Below the pieces are notes generated by a model, which was given only the letters and a program-made list of their open reading frames with translations, searched no databases and was not told where the DNA came from. The position numbers were made by a program, and so were the translations under genes. DNA of 64,000 bases from NCBI GenBank assembly GCA_038527215.1, contig JBCBGC010000010.1:1-64000 (forward strand), read 5' to 3'. Below, in pieces: positions 1 through 7,303 of this stretch (positions are counted from its first letter, which is position 1; every line of letters begins with the position of its first letter). Origin of the DNA: JAWPMV01 sp038527215 (GTDB taxonomy: Bacteria > Bacteroidota > Bacteroidia > J057).

Positions 1-550
1 CAAAGAATAACCCCAGCATGTCGAATATGGGATGGGCGTGGAAAGATTCGATGCAGAAGGTCGGGTCATCCGAGCAGATTTTAAAGATTATTCCATCATT
101 TCTGCCTATTTCCCTTCAGGCTCCAGTGGAGATCATCGCCAGGCAGTGAAAGAAGACTTTTTGGAAGCGATGTACGATTATATCGGGGAGCTGAGACAAA
201 AGTTTCCCCGACTGATCATTTCAGGAGATTATAATATCTGTCATGAAGCCCGTGATATCCATGATCCGGTACGAAATAAGAAGAACTCTGGATTTTTGCC
301 GCATGAGCGCGAATGGATGAGCAAATTTATTGGTTCTGGCTTTTTGGACTCCTTTAGAAAATTTGAGGAAGAAAATGGCCACTACTCCTGGTGGAGTTAT
401 CGGGCCAATGCTCGGGCCAATAACAAAGGCTGGCGCATTGATTATCACATGGTTTCGGACCCCATCGCTGAAAACTGCGTCGGGGCAAAAATTCTTCCCG
501 AAGTGAAGCATTCTGACCATTGTCCCATTGAAGTAATCATGCAATTTTAA
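1..550 (+). CDS. xth: Exodeoxyribonuclease III, C-terminal two thirds (5' end outside window, frame apparently broken at 11-14)
   Basis: Exonuclease III is a Mg-dependent 3'-5' exonuclease and AP endonuclease of base-excision repair. The visible part has the family's C-terminal motifs: SGDYN (catalytic Asp/Asn), WRIDYH, and the final KHSDHCP carrying the general-base His. The family is usually about 255 residues; about 179 are readable here. The conserved sequence clearly begins upstream of the first ATG (32), with PQHVEYG directly before it, but that frame has a TAA at 8-10. Reading the frame that starts at base 3 for the first bases (KNNP) and this frame afterwards restores a plausible enzyme, so one C seems to be missing from the CCCC run at 11-14. 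This is either a genuine frameshift or a sequencing error. Confidence 0.85.
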
Positions 551-788
551 GGGAAATATTGCCTTTCCTATATAGGTGACACCTGGCTTTGCTTGTTTTA
601 GAAACTTCTAGTTCGGAAATTAGGTTACCTTGGTCTGGTCCAGCTTTTTTTTACCGGGTGAAACATCAGGTGAAAGACTGCGTAGGGGAAAGAACCCAGC
701 CGGCCTTTTAGGAACACCACTCGCTACTTACCCATTTGCATCACACAACGCCAAGCGCTTACTTTTTTAAGCTTGAAACGGGTTAATT

Positions 789-3700
789 ATGATGAGTCAA
801 AAGCAATCGAACATTGATCAGCGCCTTCATGCCTTCCGCAAGAAGTATTATCAGAACAAAATGTTGCGTGGAGCCCTGCTCTTAACCCTCATTATCAGTT
901 CGATGCTCTTCGTCGTACTTTTGAGCGAAGGGCTTTTTGACTTTTCTGCTTCGGTGAGAACAGGTTTGGTCATTGGACTGGGCTTACTATTTATAGGCGT
1001 ATTGGGCGCGATGGTGATTTGGCCTTTAAGCCAACTGCTAAATCTCTCCAAAACCATCAGCGATTTTCAAATCGCCGATATGGTGAAAAACCATTTTCCG
1101 GAGATCAACGATAAACTGACCAACCTGCTGCAACTTCGGAAAAGAACCGATGAGGAAAACACCCTGGCTGCAGCGGCGATTGATAAGAAAGCGGGGGAAA
1201 TTTTGCCCGTTTCGATTACTTCCGCAATCAACTTCCAGAAAAATAGAAAATATGCGGCCTGGCTGTTAATCCCGCTAGGCCTTTATGCTTTTACTTACCT
1301 GGCTGATAGTTCGCTGCTGAGTTCGAGCACCTATCGCCTGGTGAACTTCCAGGAAGAATTTACCCCTCCGCCTCCTTTTAAGATCAACTTGAAAGAAGTG
1401 CCTGCTTCTTTGGTGGCCGGCCAGGACTACACCTTTGAAGTAGAAGTGGACGGAGATCAGCTGCCCGCTGAATTATTCCTCTTTATTAAAGACGAAATTG
1501 AGGAAGATGGTCAGTTCATCGATTTTTCCCTCAATACCCAGAACAATCTCGAGTTTTCTTATACCCTGGCTGATATAAAAGATGACTTTTCTTTTTATGT
1601 CGGTAATGATGAGCATCGCACCGATGCACACCTGGTAGAAGTACTCAAACGACCCTTTATCAAAAACTTCCAGGTCGTAATTGACTATCCGGCTTATACC
1701 GGGATGGGAAGAGAAATCCTGGAGAGCAATGTCGGAGATTTTAAAGCGATTAAAGGTTCTCGCATCAGTTGGGAGCTTTTGCCCAATGCGGATGTTGCTT
1801 CTGCCTGGTTTGTGGCTGATGATAAAGTAGCTTTTGGTGAAAGAAGTGAGGATGGCGCCTATCGATTGACCCAATCTCTGATGCAGGACATGGAGTATTT
1901 CATTTCCCTGGAATCCGAAGACAAGATCGCCAATATCGATACCGTAAAGTATCGGGCCAAAGTCCTGCAGGATCGCTACCCTTCCATTTATGTCTTTTCT
2001 CCCAACAGTGATTTTCTGGTAGACCTGGATCCTAATATGCCATTGGAATTAGAGATTGCTGATGATTTTGGCTTTTCTCAGCTGCAACTGTTCTACCGCT
2101 TTGTAAAATCGGGAGGAACCAGCACCGTCAGCCAGGAGTACCAAAAATATGAGTTGTCCTTCGCCAAAAATGTATTGCTTCAACCGCTGGCATATCAGAT
2201 AGACCTGACTCAGCTCGGCATTTCTGAAGGGGATGAATTGGAATACTACATCAAAGTTTGGGACAACGATGGCGTTTCCGGAGCCAAAGCCAGTACCAGT
2301 GGCACCTTTAAAGTGGTGTATCCTACCCTCGATGCGAAATACGATGAGCTGAACCAAGAGCAGGATAAAGTGGAAGAGAAATTTGAGCAGTTGAAAAAAT
2401 CTTCCGAGGGTTTGCAGGAGGCTTATGAGAAAATGCAGGAAAAACTCCTTGAGCAGAAGAAACTTTCCTTTGATGACAAAAAGGAGATCCAGGAAATGAT
2501 GGATCAACATCAGGAAATGCTCAAACAAATGGAAGAAACTCAGCAGCAGTTTGAGGAAATGAAGCAAAAACTGCAAGAAAATGAGATGATTTCAGAGGAA
2601 ACCCTCGAAAAATATGATGAACTGAATAAATTCTTAGAGGATCAGGAAAATCCAGAGATTGAAAAATTAATAGAAGAAATAGAAAGTAAGCTGGAGAATC
2701 TAAATCCAGAGGATATTCGCGACAAATTGCAGCAATTGCAGGTCAATGACGAGGATATCAAGAAAAGTTTGGAGCGAACCCTGGAATTATTGAAGCAATT
2801 AGAAGTCCAGCAGAAGGTAGATGAGCTCCGAAACAAGCTGGATAAGCTAGAAGCCAAGCAGGAATTATTGAATGAGCAGCTGGATAACGCGGAAGAGCCG
2901 GAAGATCTGGAAAATATTGCCGATCGTCAGGAAGGGCTGGAAGAGCAAATGGACGAAATCGGAGAAGACCTGGAAGATCTCAAAGAGATGAAGGATGATA
3001 CCAAGAGTCCTGACAGTGAGCAGATGGAAGACATGCAAGAGAAGGCTGAGGAGACGCAGGAGGAAATGCAGAATGCCAGTGAGCAAATGAAAGATGCGGC
3101 GGAGAAGATGGAGCAGAGCGGACGGAAGAATAAGAAAGAAGCCGGCGAGATGAAGCAGAATGCTTCTGAATCTCAGCAAAAAGCTAAGCAGAAAATGCAG
3201 GAGATGTCTGAGCAACTCAGCTCCATGCAAATGAATATGCAGATGCAGCAAGACCAGGAGAACCTGGAGAGTCTGCGTGAGTTGCTAGAGAACTTGCTGA
3301 AGCTCTCCTTTGATCAGGAAGACTTGAAGGAAGAGGTGAAAGAGCTGAAGTACGGAGACCCTTCTCTCAAGGAGAAAGGACAGAACCAGAAGAAACTGCA
3401 AGATGATATGGGGCTGGTCAAGGACAGCCTGGATGCCCTGGCTCAGCGAGCCTTTATGATCCAGAAGTTTGTCCTGGATGAAAGCAAGAAGATCACCGAG
3501 AACATGCAGTCCTCGCAGACCTTCTTTCGGAACAAGCAGGTACCCATGATTACCTATCATCAGCAGACGGCCATGACCAGTGTCAACAACCTGGCCAACA
3601 TGCTGTCTGACGTGATGAACCAGATGCAGCAAAACATGATGAATGCCCAGCAAGGGCAGGGCATGTGCACCAAGCCGGGCATGATGCCTCAGGATATGCA

Positions 3701-4202
3701 AGGCCTTTCTAAAGAGCAGCAGAAGCTCAACCAGCAGATGCAGCAGATGATGAATGGGGAAATGCCCGGAGATAAGCTCTCTGAAATGGCTGCCCAGCAA
3801 GAGGCCATCCGCAAGCAACTGAAGGAAGCCCATGACCGCATCCGTAAGGAAGGTGGGCAGTCCCTGGGAGACATGCAGAAGGTTATGGATGATATGCAGC
3901 AGACCGAGATAGACCTGCTGAACCGTAAGCAGTTGAACGCTGAAATCATGAAGCGCCAGCAGGAGATTCTGAGTCGTATGCTCCAGGCTGATAAATCGGT
4001 CAGAGAGCGCGAATTGGATGATAAACGGGAATCAAAAACCGGCCGAGAATTAGATAAAAAAGCTCCAGAGGACCTTTCTTTGGAGGAGTATAAAAACAAG
4101 ATTCGACAGGAGTTGCTGAAATCGAACAAATTGGAATATTCCAACGATTTCATCATCTTGATCGAGCAGTACTACAAAAAGCTAGAACGAGCGAATGAGT
4201 AG
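789..4202 (+). CDS. DUF4175-like membrane protein with very long Gln/Glu/Met-rich coiled coil
   Basis: The 1137-residue protein has two hydrophobic segments near the N-terminus (about 25-80) and a third near 155-175. Then come roughly 350 residues of beta-rich, Ig-like sequence and, from about residue 510 to the end, an almost uninterrupted coiled coil dominated by Glu, Gln, Lys and Met. This is the layout of the DUF4175 proteins of Bacteroidota and alphaproteobacteria, whose function is unknown. The topology suggests an inner-membrane anchor with a large soluble coiled-coil domain. The 3' end overlaps the RsbW-like ATPase gene by 8 bp and ybeY follows closely, so the three are probably co-transcribed. 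Long antisense ORFs beneath it are a by-product of its biased codons. The family assignment is from pattern, not from a search. Confidence 0.8.
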   Translation: MMSQKQSNIDQRLHAFRKKYYQNKMLRGALLLTLIISSMLFVVLLSEGLFDFSASVRTGLVIGLGLLFIGVLGAMVIWPLSQLLNLSKTISDFQIADMVKNHFPEINDKLTNLLQLRKRTDEENTLAAAAIDKKAGEILPVSITSAINFQKNRKYAAWLLIPLGLYAFTYLADSSLLSSSTYRLVNFQEEFTPPPPFKINLKEVPASLVAGQDYTFEVEVDGDQLPAELFLFIKDEIEEDGQFIDFSLNTQNNLEFSYTLADIKDDFSFYVGNDEHRTDAHLVEVLKRPFIKNFQVVIDYPAYTGMGREILESNVGDFKAIKGSRISWELLPNADVASAWFVADDKVAFGERSEDGAYRLTQSLMQDMEYFISLESEDKIANIDTVKYRAKVLQDRYPSIYVFSPNSDFLVDLDPNMPLELEIADDFGFSQLQLFYRFVKSGGTSTVSQEYQKYELSFAKNVLLQPLAYQIDLTQLGISEGDELEYYIKVWDNDGVSGAKASTSGTFKVVYPTLDAKYDELNQEQDKVEEKFEQLKKSSEGLQEAYEKMQEKLLEQKKLSFDDKKEIQEMMDQHQEMLKQMEETQQQFEEMKQKLQENEMISEETLEKYDELNKFLEDQENPEIEKLIEEIESKLENLNPEDIRDKLQQLQVNDEDIKKSLERTLELLKQLEVQQKVDELRNKLDKLEAKQELLNEQLDNAEEPEDLENIADRQEGLEEQMDEIGEDLEDLKEMKDDTKSPDSEQMEDMQEKAEETQEEMQNASEQMKDAAEKMEQSGRKNKKEAGEMKQNASESQQKAKQKMQEMSEQLSSMQMNMQMQQDQENLESLRELLENLLKLSFDQEDLKEEVKELKYGDPSLKEKGQNQKKLQDDMGLVKDSLDALAQRAFMIQKFVLDESKKITENMQSSQTFFRNKQVPMITYHQQTAMTSVNNLANMLSDVMNQMQQNMMNAQQGQGMCTKPGMMPQDMQGLSKEQQKLNQQMQQMMNGEMPGDKLSEMAAQQEAIRKQLKEAHDRIRKEGGQSLGDMQKVMDDMQQTEIDLLNRKQLNAEIMKRQQEILSRMLQADKSVRERELDDKRESKTGRELDKKAPEDLSLEEYKNKIRQELLKSNKLEYSNDFIILIEQYYKKLERANE

Positions 4203-4623
4203 CAGCGCCAACACCGAAAGACTGCTTTACCGGCAGTTGGTTTTGGAAAGTAAGCCCGAAGTGATCCACACCATTGAGGTGGTGATAGATGAGATCAAAG
4301 CGGACTTAGAATTCAAAGAAGATGTATATGGCAACGTCATGGTTGCCGTAACAGAAGCCGTAAACAACTCTATTGTCCACGGTAATCAGGGAGACGTAAG
4401 CAAGAAGGTTTACGTAGATGTTGAGATCAAAAATCAATACTGCCTGATCGTGAAAGTACGGGACGAAGGCGTCGGCTTTGATCCTTCATCCCTTGCCGAT
4501 CCAACTTCGCCAGAGAACATTGAGAACATTGGAGGACGGGGTGTATTCCTGATGGAACACCTCTCTGACAAGATCACCTTCTCGGAAGATGGACGTGAGG
4601 TAGAGATGGTCTTCAACATCTAA
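4195..4623 (+). CDS. ATP-binding protein of the RsbW/SpoIIAB anti-sigma kinase family
   Basis: A 142-residue GHKL ATPase domain with no fused partner. The N-box is seen in VTEAVNNSIVHGN, the G1 box in VRDEGVGFD, and the G2 box in GGRGVFLM. The length matches stand-alone anti-sigma-factor serine kinases (RsbW, SpoIIAB, BtrW), which bind ATP and either phosphorylate an STAS anti-anti-sigma protein or hold a sigma factor. No STAS protein or PP2C phosphatase is encoded nearby, so the partner must lie elsewhere. The start overlaps the preceding gene by 8 bp, and ybeY begins 9 bp after the stop. Its co-location with the DUF4175-like gene and ybeY suggests a housekeeping operon rather than a dedicated sigma locus. 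Confidence 0.88.
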   Translation: MSSSANTERLLYRQLVLESKPEVIHTIEVVIDEIKADLEFKEDVYGNVMVAVTEAVNNSIVHGNQGDVSKKVYVDVEIKNQYCLIVKVRDEGVGFDPSSLADPTSPENIENIGGRGVFLMEHLSDKITFSEDGREVEMVFNI

Positions 4624-4632
4624 GGGCGTTCC

Positions 4633-5061
4633 ATGGCGCTGGAATTCTTTGTTCAGGAAATAGATTTTACCCTCGATAAGGAGGATTCAGTGAAAGACTG
4701 GATCCTCTTTATTGCTTCTTCAGAGGGCTTTCAGCTAGCAGGCATCAACTATATTTTCTGTTCGGATCCCTACCTGTTAGCGCTGAATCGTACCCACCTG
4801 GACCACGATTATTTTACCGACATTTTGACCTTTCCTTATCATGAGCCGGGTGCCATAGCGCTGGCTGCAGATATCTATATCAGCATTGATAGGGTAGGGG
4901 AGAATGCTGATAGCTTTCATACCGGTTTTGATAATGAACTTCACCGGGTGATGATTCATGGCCTACTCCATTTAATGGGCTATGATGATCACGATGAGGC
5001 CGAACGCCAGGCGATGCGCCAGGCAGAAGAAAAAGCCCTCGCCCAACGAGCTTTTGCCTAA
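4633..5061 (+). CDS. ybeY: rRNA maturation endoribonuclease YbeY
   Basis: YbeY is a zinc-dependent single-strand endoribonuclease for 16S rRNA 3' maturation and ribosome quality control. The 142-residue protein has the signature region HGLLHLMGYDDHDEAE at residues 109-124. The first two metal ligands (H109, H113) are in place. The third His, normally in GYDH, is one position further on (D119-H120), so the third ligand is shifted or replaced, which appears common in Bacteroidota versions. It lies 9 bp after the RsbW-like gene. The stop codon is followed after one base by a 14-bp palindrome (5063-5076). Together with mnmG and the methyltransferase downstream it forms a gene order familiar from Bacteroidota. 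Confidence 0.93.
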   Translation: MALEFFVQEIDFTLDKEDSVKDWILFIASSEGFQLAGINYIFCSDPYLLALNRTHLDHDYFTDILTFPYHEPGAIALAADIYISIDRVGENADSFHTGFDNELHRVMIHGLLHLMGYDDHDEAERQAMRQAEEKALAQRAFA

Positions 5062-5062
5062 G

Positions 5063-5076
5063 GTTCCACGTGGAAC
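5063..5076. promoter_or_regulatory. parS-like palindrome, copy 1
   Basis: GTTCCACGTGGAAC is a perfect 14-bp palindrome, 16 bp (5062-5077) with the flanking G/C pair. It differs from the widespread parS core GTTTCACGTGAAAC only by a symmetric T-to-C/A-to-G change in each arm. It sits one base after ybeY. The same 14 bases recur at 5586-5599. ParB-type binding is an inference; no parA or parB is in the window. Confidence 0.6.
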
Positions 5077-5234
5077 CCACCTTCCTTTCTCCCCATGATT
5101 AGATTTCTCTTTCTAAGCCCATGTGGGCTGATAGAAAGGCTTTTGAGCTATGAACACATGTATTTGGTGGGATCGACTCTCTGTGGGCACGTATGGGGCT
5201 CAGATAGCCTGTAATCTCTTATCAGTGCTTCCTC

Positions 5235-5268
5235 TGTTTCCCCTTTCTATTTCCTTAAAGGGGAAACA
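5235..5268. repeat. 12-bp perfect inverted repeat in the ybeY-downstream gap
   Basis: TGTTTCCCCTTT (5235-5246) and AAAGGGGAAACA (5257-5268) are exact reverse complements separated by 10 bases. There is no T-run after the right arm, so it is not a standard terminator. It lies between the two parS-like sites. A further short palindrome, AGCCCATGTGGGCT, is at 5116-5129. Either could be a protein-binding site or an RNA hairpin upstream of the small gene at 5414. Confidence 0.6.
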
Positions 5269-5397
5269 TCCCTTATGCCGGGGAGATATTACTTCCTGAA
5301 ACTGCGCGCTTATTCATTCAAACTGCACGCTTGCTATAAGGCGATACCTTCTTTGAACAGAAAGTGGTAAATAGATATTAAGCACTTAACCATTAAT

Positions 5398-5407
5398 AGA
5401 AAGGAGG
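5398..5407 (+). promoter_or_regulatory. Extended Shine-Dalgarno sequence of the small gene at 5414
   Basis: AGAAAGGAGG is complementary over ten bases to the CCTCCTTTCT expected at the 16S rRNA 3' end. It ends six bases before ATG 5414, the ideal spacing. Other genes in this window lack such sequences, as is usual in Bacteroidota, so this site is conspicuous and supports translation of the short ORF. Confidence 0.7.
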
Positions 5408-5413
5408 ATCATC

Positions 5414-5542
5414 ATGAAACAGCGAATGATCAGATTTTGGAAAAAGACAGGGATATTCAAGCGGTACTATCTCCAGCATCAATTGAGAATGATGACCTCC
5501 TCGGTAACCGGCGAGCCCGGTACCTTACCCTTCGAAGCATAA
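5414..5542 (+). CDS. Small basic protein of 42 residues, function unknown
   Basis: The ORF runs from ATG 5414 to TAA 5540-5542. The peptide begins MKQRMIRFWKKTGIF and ends GTLPFEA. It is strongly basic in the first two thirds (Lys/Arg with aromatic residues) and has no transmembrane segment or recognised domain. A near-perfect Shine-Dalgarno sequence lies six bases upstream. A 26-bp perfect palindrome followed by TTCTTTTTT (5580-5614) lies 37 bases downstream and could serve as its terminator. No homologue is recognised. Its translation is inferred from the ribosome binding site and boundaries alone. Confidence 0.5.
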   Translation: MKQRMIRFWKKTGIFKRYYLQHQLRMMTSSVTGEPGTLPFEA

Positions 5543-5569
5543 GACCAACTTATAAAAGCGTATTGCTAC

Positions 5570-7186
5570 CTATTCTTTTGAGGATGTTCCACGTGGAACA
5601 TCCTCTTCTTTTTTAGGTTCCTCATCTTCCCATTGGACCGCCTTGAAGGCATGAAGACCCTTGAAACTTCCGAGGGGTTCCCGAAGAGCTGGCTGTAAAA
5701 CCGGATCATTTAATAGTGTGGTGTCGTTGATGAGGATGTAATCCAGGTCCTCATGGACCACCAGAAGGCGCACGATCTGAGCCGTATGATTAGGATTGTT
5801 AAAGGAACTCCAGCCCTTTCTGCGCATGAGGTAGAGCGTCTGATTGGGACTTGGATCAGGCATAGAGATGACCGTTTGATCTTCCGTGAGGCCGATGGAA
5901 TCCAGCCAGTTTTCCAGGCCCTCATCATAAAAGGCAGCGGCCTGCTTATAGTGCTCAGGCTTGTCATAGTAGTACCGCTGAATCTTCATCTTGGCATGGT
6001 AGAGGTTGAAGAACAAAAAACCCAACCATAGAAAACGGAAGATAGGGGAAGCTGAAACCCGAGGGAGGTAGGTGAGCATTAGCCAGGCTCCCAGGATAAA
6101 TAAGGCCGTCGGAGCCATCAGATTGACGATGTGATAGTACTGATGAATCAGCATCAGTTGGAAGAAGAGCAGGGTGTATGCAATCTGTCCCAGGATCAAT
6201 AAGAGGCATACCCAGAAGGCGCTCATCGGAGGACGACCGATGCGTAAAACCAGGATTGCCGCTAGCCCCCAGATGAGATAATGGATGGTAGGGTGATAAA
6301 GGAAATCCAGCAATTCCGCGAAAAAGGTCCGGATCATCCAGTCTCTATGCTCCGCTTCAGCCGAGAAAAAGTCTCGGATGATCCCGGAAAAATGCGGATG
6401 CTCAAAGCGGGTACTGTACCAGGTAGCGTATACATACCAGCCATAACTCAGCAGGCCAACGCCCAGAAACCCGAGTAAGTAGATCCATTTTTTCCCCTTA
6501 AACAGGACTTCATGCTTCCTCCCTAATAGCAATTTTATCCCCGGTATCCACTCCATCATGAAGAGGGAAAGCACCGTAATAAAGCTGACCGCCATGGAAG
6601 CTTTGAGCAGAATGCTCATCAGAAAGCCGGCCATGCCCCACCAGAACTGCGACATCTTTCCCGTCTGTATATGACTCACCAGCCCATACCATCCCATGAA
6701 AGCGAAGGACAGCGCCACCGGATCTGGAATGAACGCATTGGTGAAGAAGGCTAAGACTGGAGCGGAGTACACAAGCAGGGGGATGGTCAGCGCCCAGAAT
6801 TTATCCTTGAGTAAAACCCAAACCGTTCGATGGAGACAATACAATCCAGCGTAGACCAGAAGAATGGTGAGCAAACGATACATCCAGGGGTGGTGCCCAA
6901 AGACCCGCCACAGCATGCCCACTGCATAGTAAATGATGGGGAGTTCCGTCAGCACCTGCCCGGTTCCATTGCCCAGGCGGTTGTTCATTTCTCCTTCAAA
7001 GAAATTGGCTGAACCTTTATAGTAGTTCCAGCTCCAGGAAGCACAGTCAGATTGTCGCCAACTGTGCAGGCTCTGAGGCTCTAAAGGGATAAGGTTTTGG
7101 TAGCCATAATAGATGCCATAGGTTCCCAGTAAGAGGACCATCCAGGCACCCATCGGGACCTTCTTCAGCCAGGCAGGAGTATTCAT
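5570..7186 (-). CDS. GT-C family membrane glycosyltransferase (family 39-like)
   Basis: The 538-residue protein is a polytopic membrane protein with roughly ten or more hydrophobic segments. After the first one is a periplasmic loop containing LHSWRQSDCASW; an acidic residue in the first loop is the usual catalytic feature of GT-C enzymes, which use polyprenyl-phosphate sugars. The WRQSD pattern is typical of the GT39/PMT_2-like proteins of Bacteroidota. The acceptor cannot be told. ATG 7186 (MNTPAW) is chosen; a TTG 39 bases upstream (7225) would add 13 residues. The C-terminal tail (EEDVPRGTSSKE) is encoded by the parS-like palindrome. The gene is divergent from mnmG. Confidence 0.8.
   Translation of the reverse strand: MNTPAWLKKVPMGAWMVLLLGTYGIYYGYQNLIPLEPQSLHSWRQSDCASWSWNYYKGSANFFEGEMNNRLGNGTGQVLTELPIIYYAVGMLWRVFGHHPWMYRLLTILLVYAGLYCLHRTVWVLLKDKFWALTIPLLVYSAPVLAFFTNAFIPDPVALSFAFMGWYGLVSHIQTGKMSQFWWGMAGFLMSILLKASMAVSFITVLSLFMMEWIPGIKLLLGRKHEVLFKGKKWIYLLGFLGVGLLSYGWYVYATWYSTRFEHPHFSGIIRDFFSAEAEHRDWMIRTFFAELLDFLYHPTIHYLIWGLAAILVLRIGRPPMSAFWVCLLLILGQIAYTLLFFQLMLIHQYYHIVNLMAPTALFILGAWLMLTYLPRVSASPIFRFLWLGFLFFNLYHAKMKIQRYYYDKPEHYKQAAAFYDEGLENWLDSIGLTEDQTVISMPDPSPNQTLYLMRRKGWSSFNNPNHTAQIVRLLVVHEDLDYILINDTTLLNDPVLQPALREPLGSFKGLHAFKAVQWEDEEPKKEEDVPRGTSSKE
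5580..5605. promoter_or_regulatory. parS-like palindrome, copy 2, within a 26-bp perfect palindrome
   Basis: The 14-bp core GTTCCACGTGGAAC at 5586-5599 is identical to 5063-5076. Here the symmetry extends to 26 bp, with arms GAGGATGTTCCAC and its complement. On the plus strand it is followed by TTCTTTTTT (5606-5614), so it may also act as a terminator for the small gene. On the minus strand it encodes the VPRGT near the C-terminus of the glycosyltransferase, meaning a coding sequence tolerates the site. Confidence 0.6.
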
Positions 7187-7256
7187 AAAAAAGCTTGGTA
7201 GGATAAAGCCGAACAAAACTCTCAAAAATTAGTATAAATCGAATCAGCGCAAGCTG

Positions 7257-7264
7257 TATTTTTG
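7257..7264 (+). promoter_or_regulatory. Candidate -7 promoter element of mnmG
   Basis: TATTTTTG matches the Bacteroidota -7 consensus TAnnTTTG, 39 bases before the first mnmG ATG. No clear -33 TTG was found. Confidence 0.4.
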
Positions 7265-7303
7265 CAATCCAATCAGTAAAAGTTTTTAGGATAAAGAAGT
7301 CTC

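Noticed and set aside
551..788. Gap after exonuclease III scanned for a tRNA or small RNA
   Set aside because: No cloverleaf, no GTTCGA loop and no convincing hairpin with T-run.
2049..3833. Several long minus-strand ORFs (128-182 codons) under the coiled-coil gene
   Set aside because: They are Leu/His-rich mirror images of the Glu/Gln/Met-biased codons of the plus-strand protein and have no motifs.
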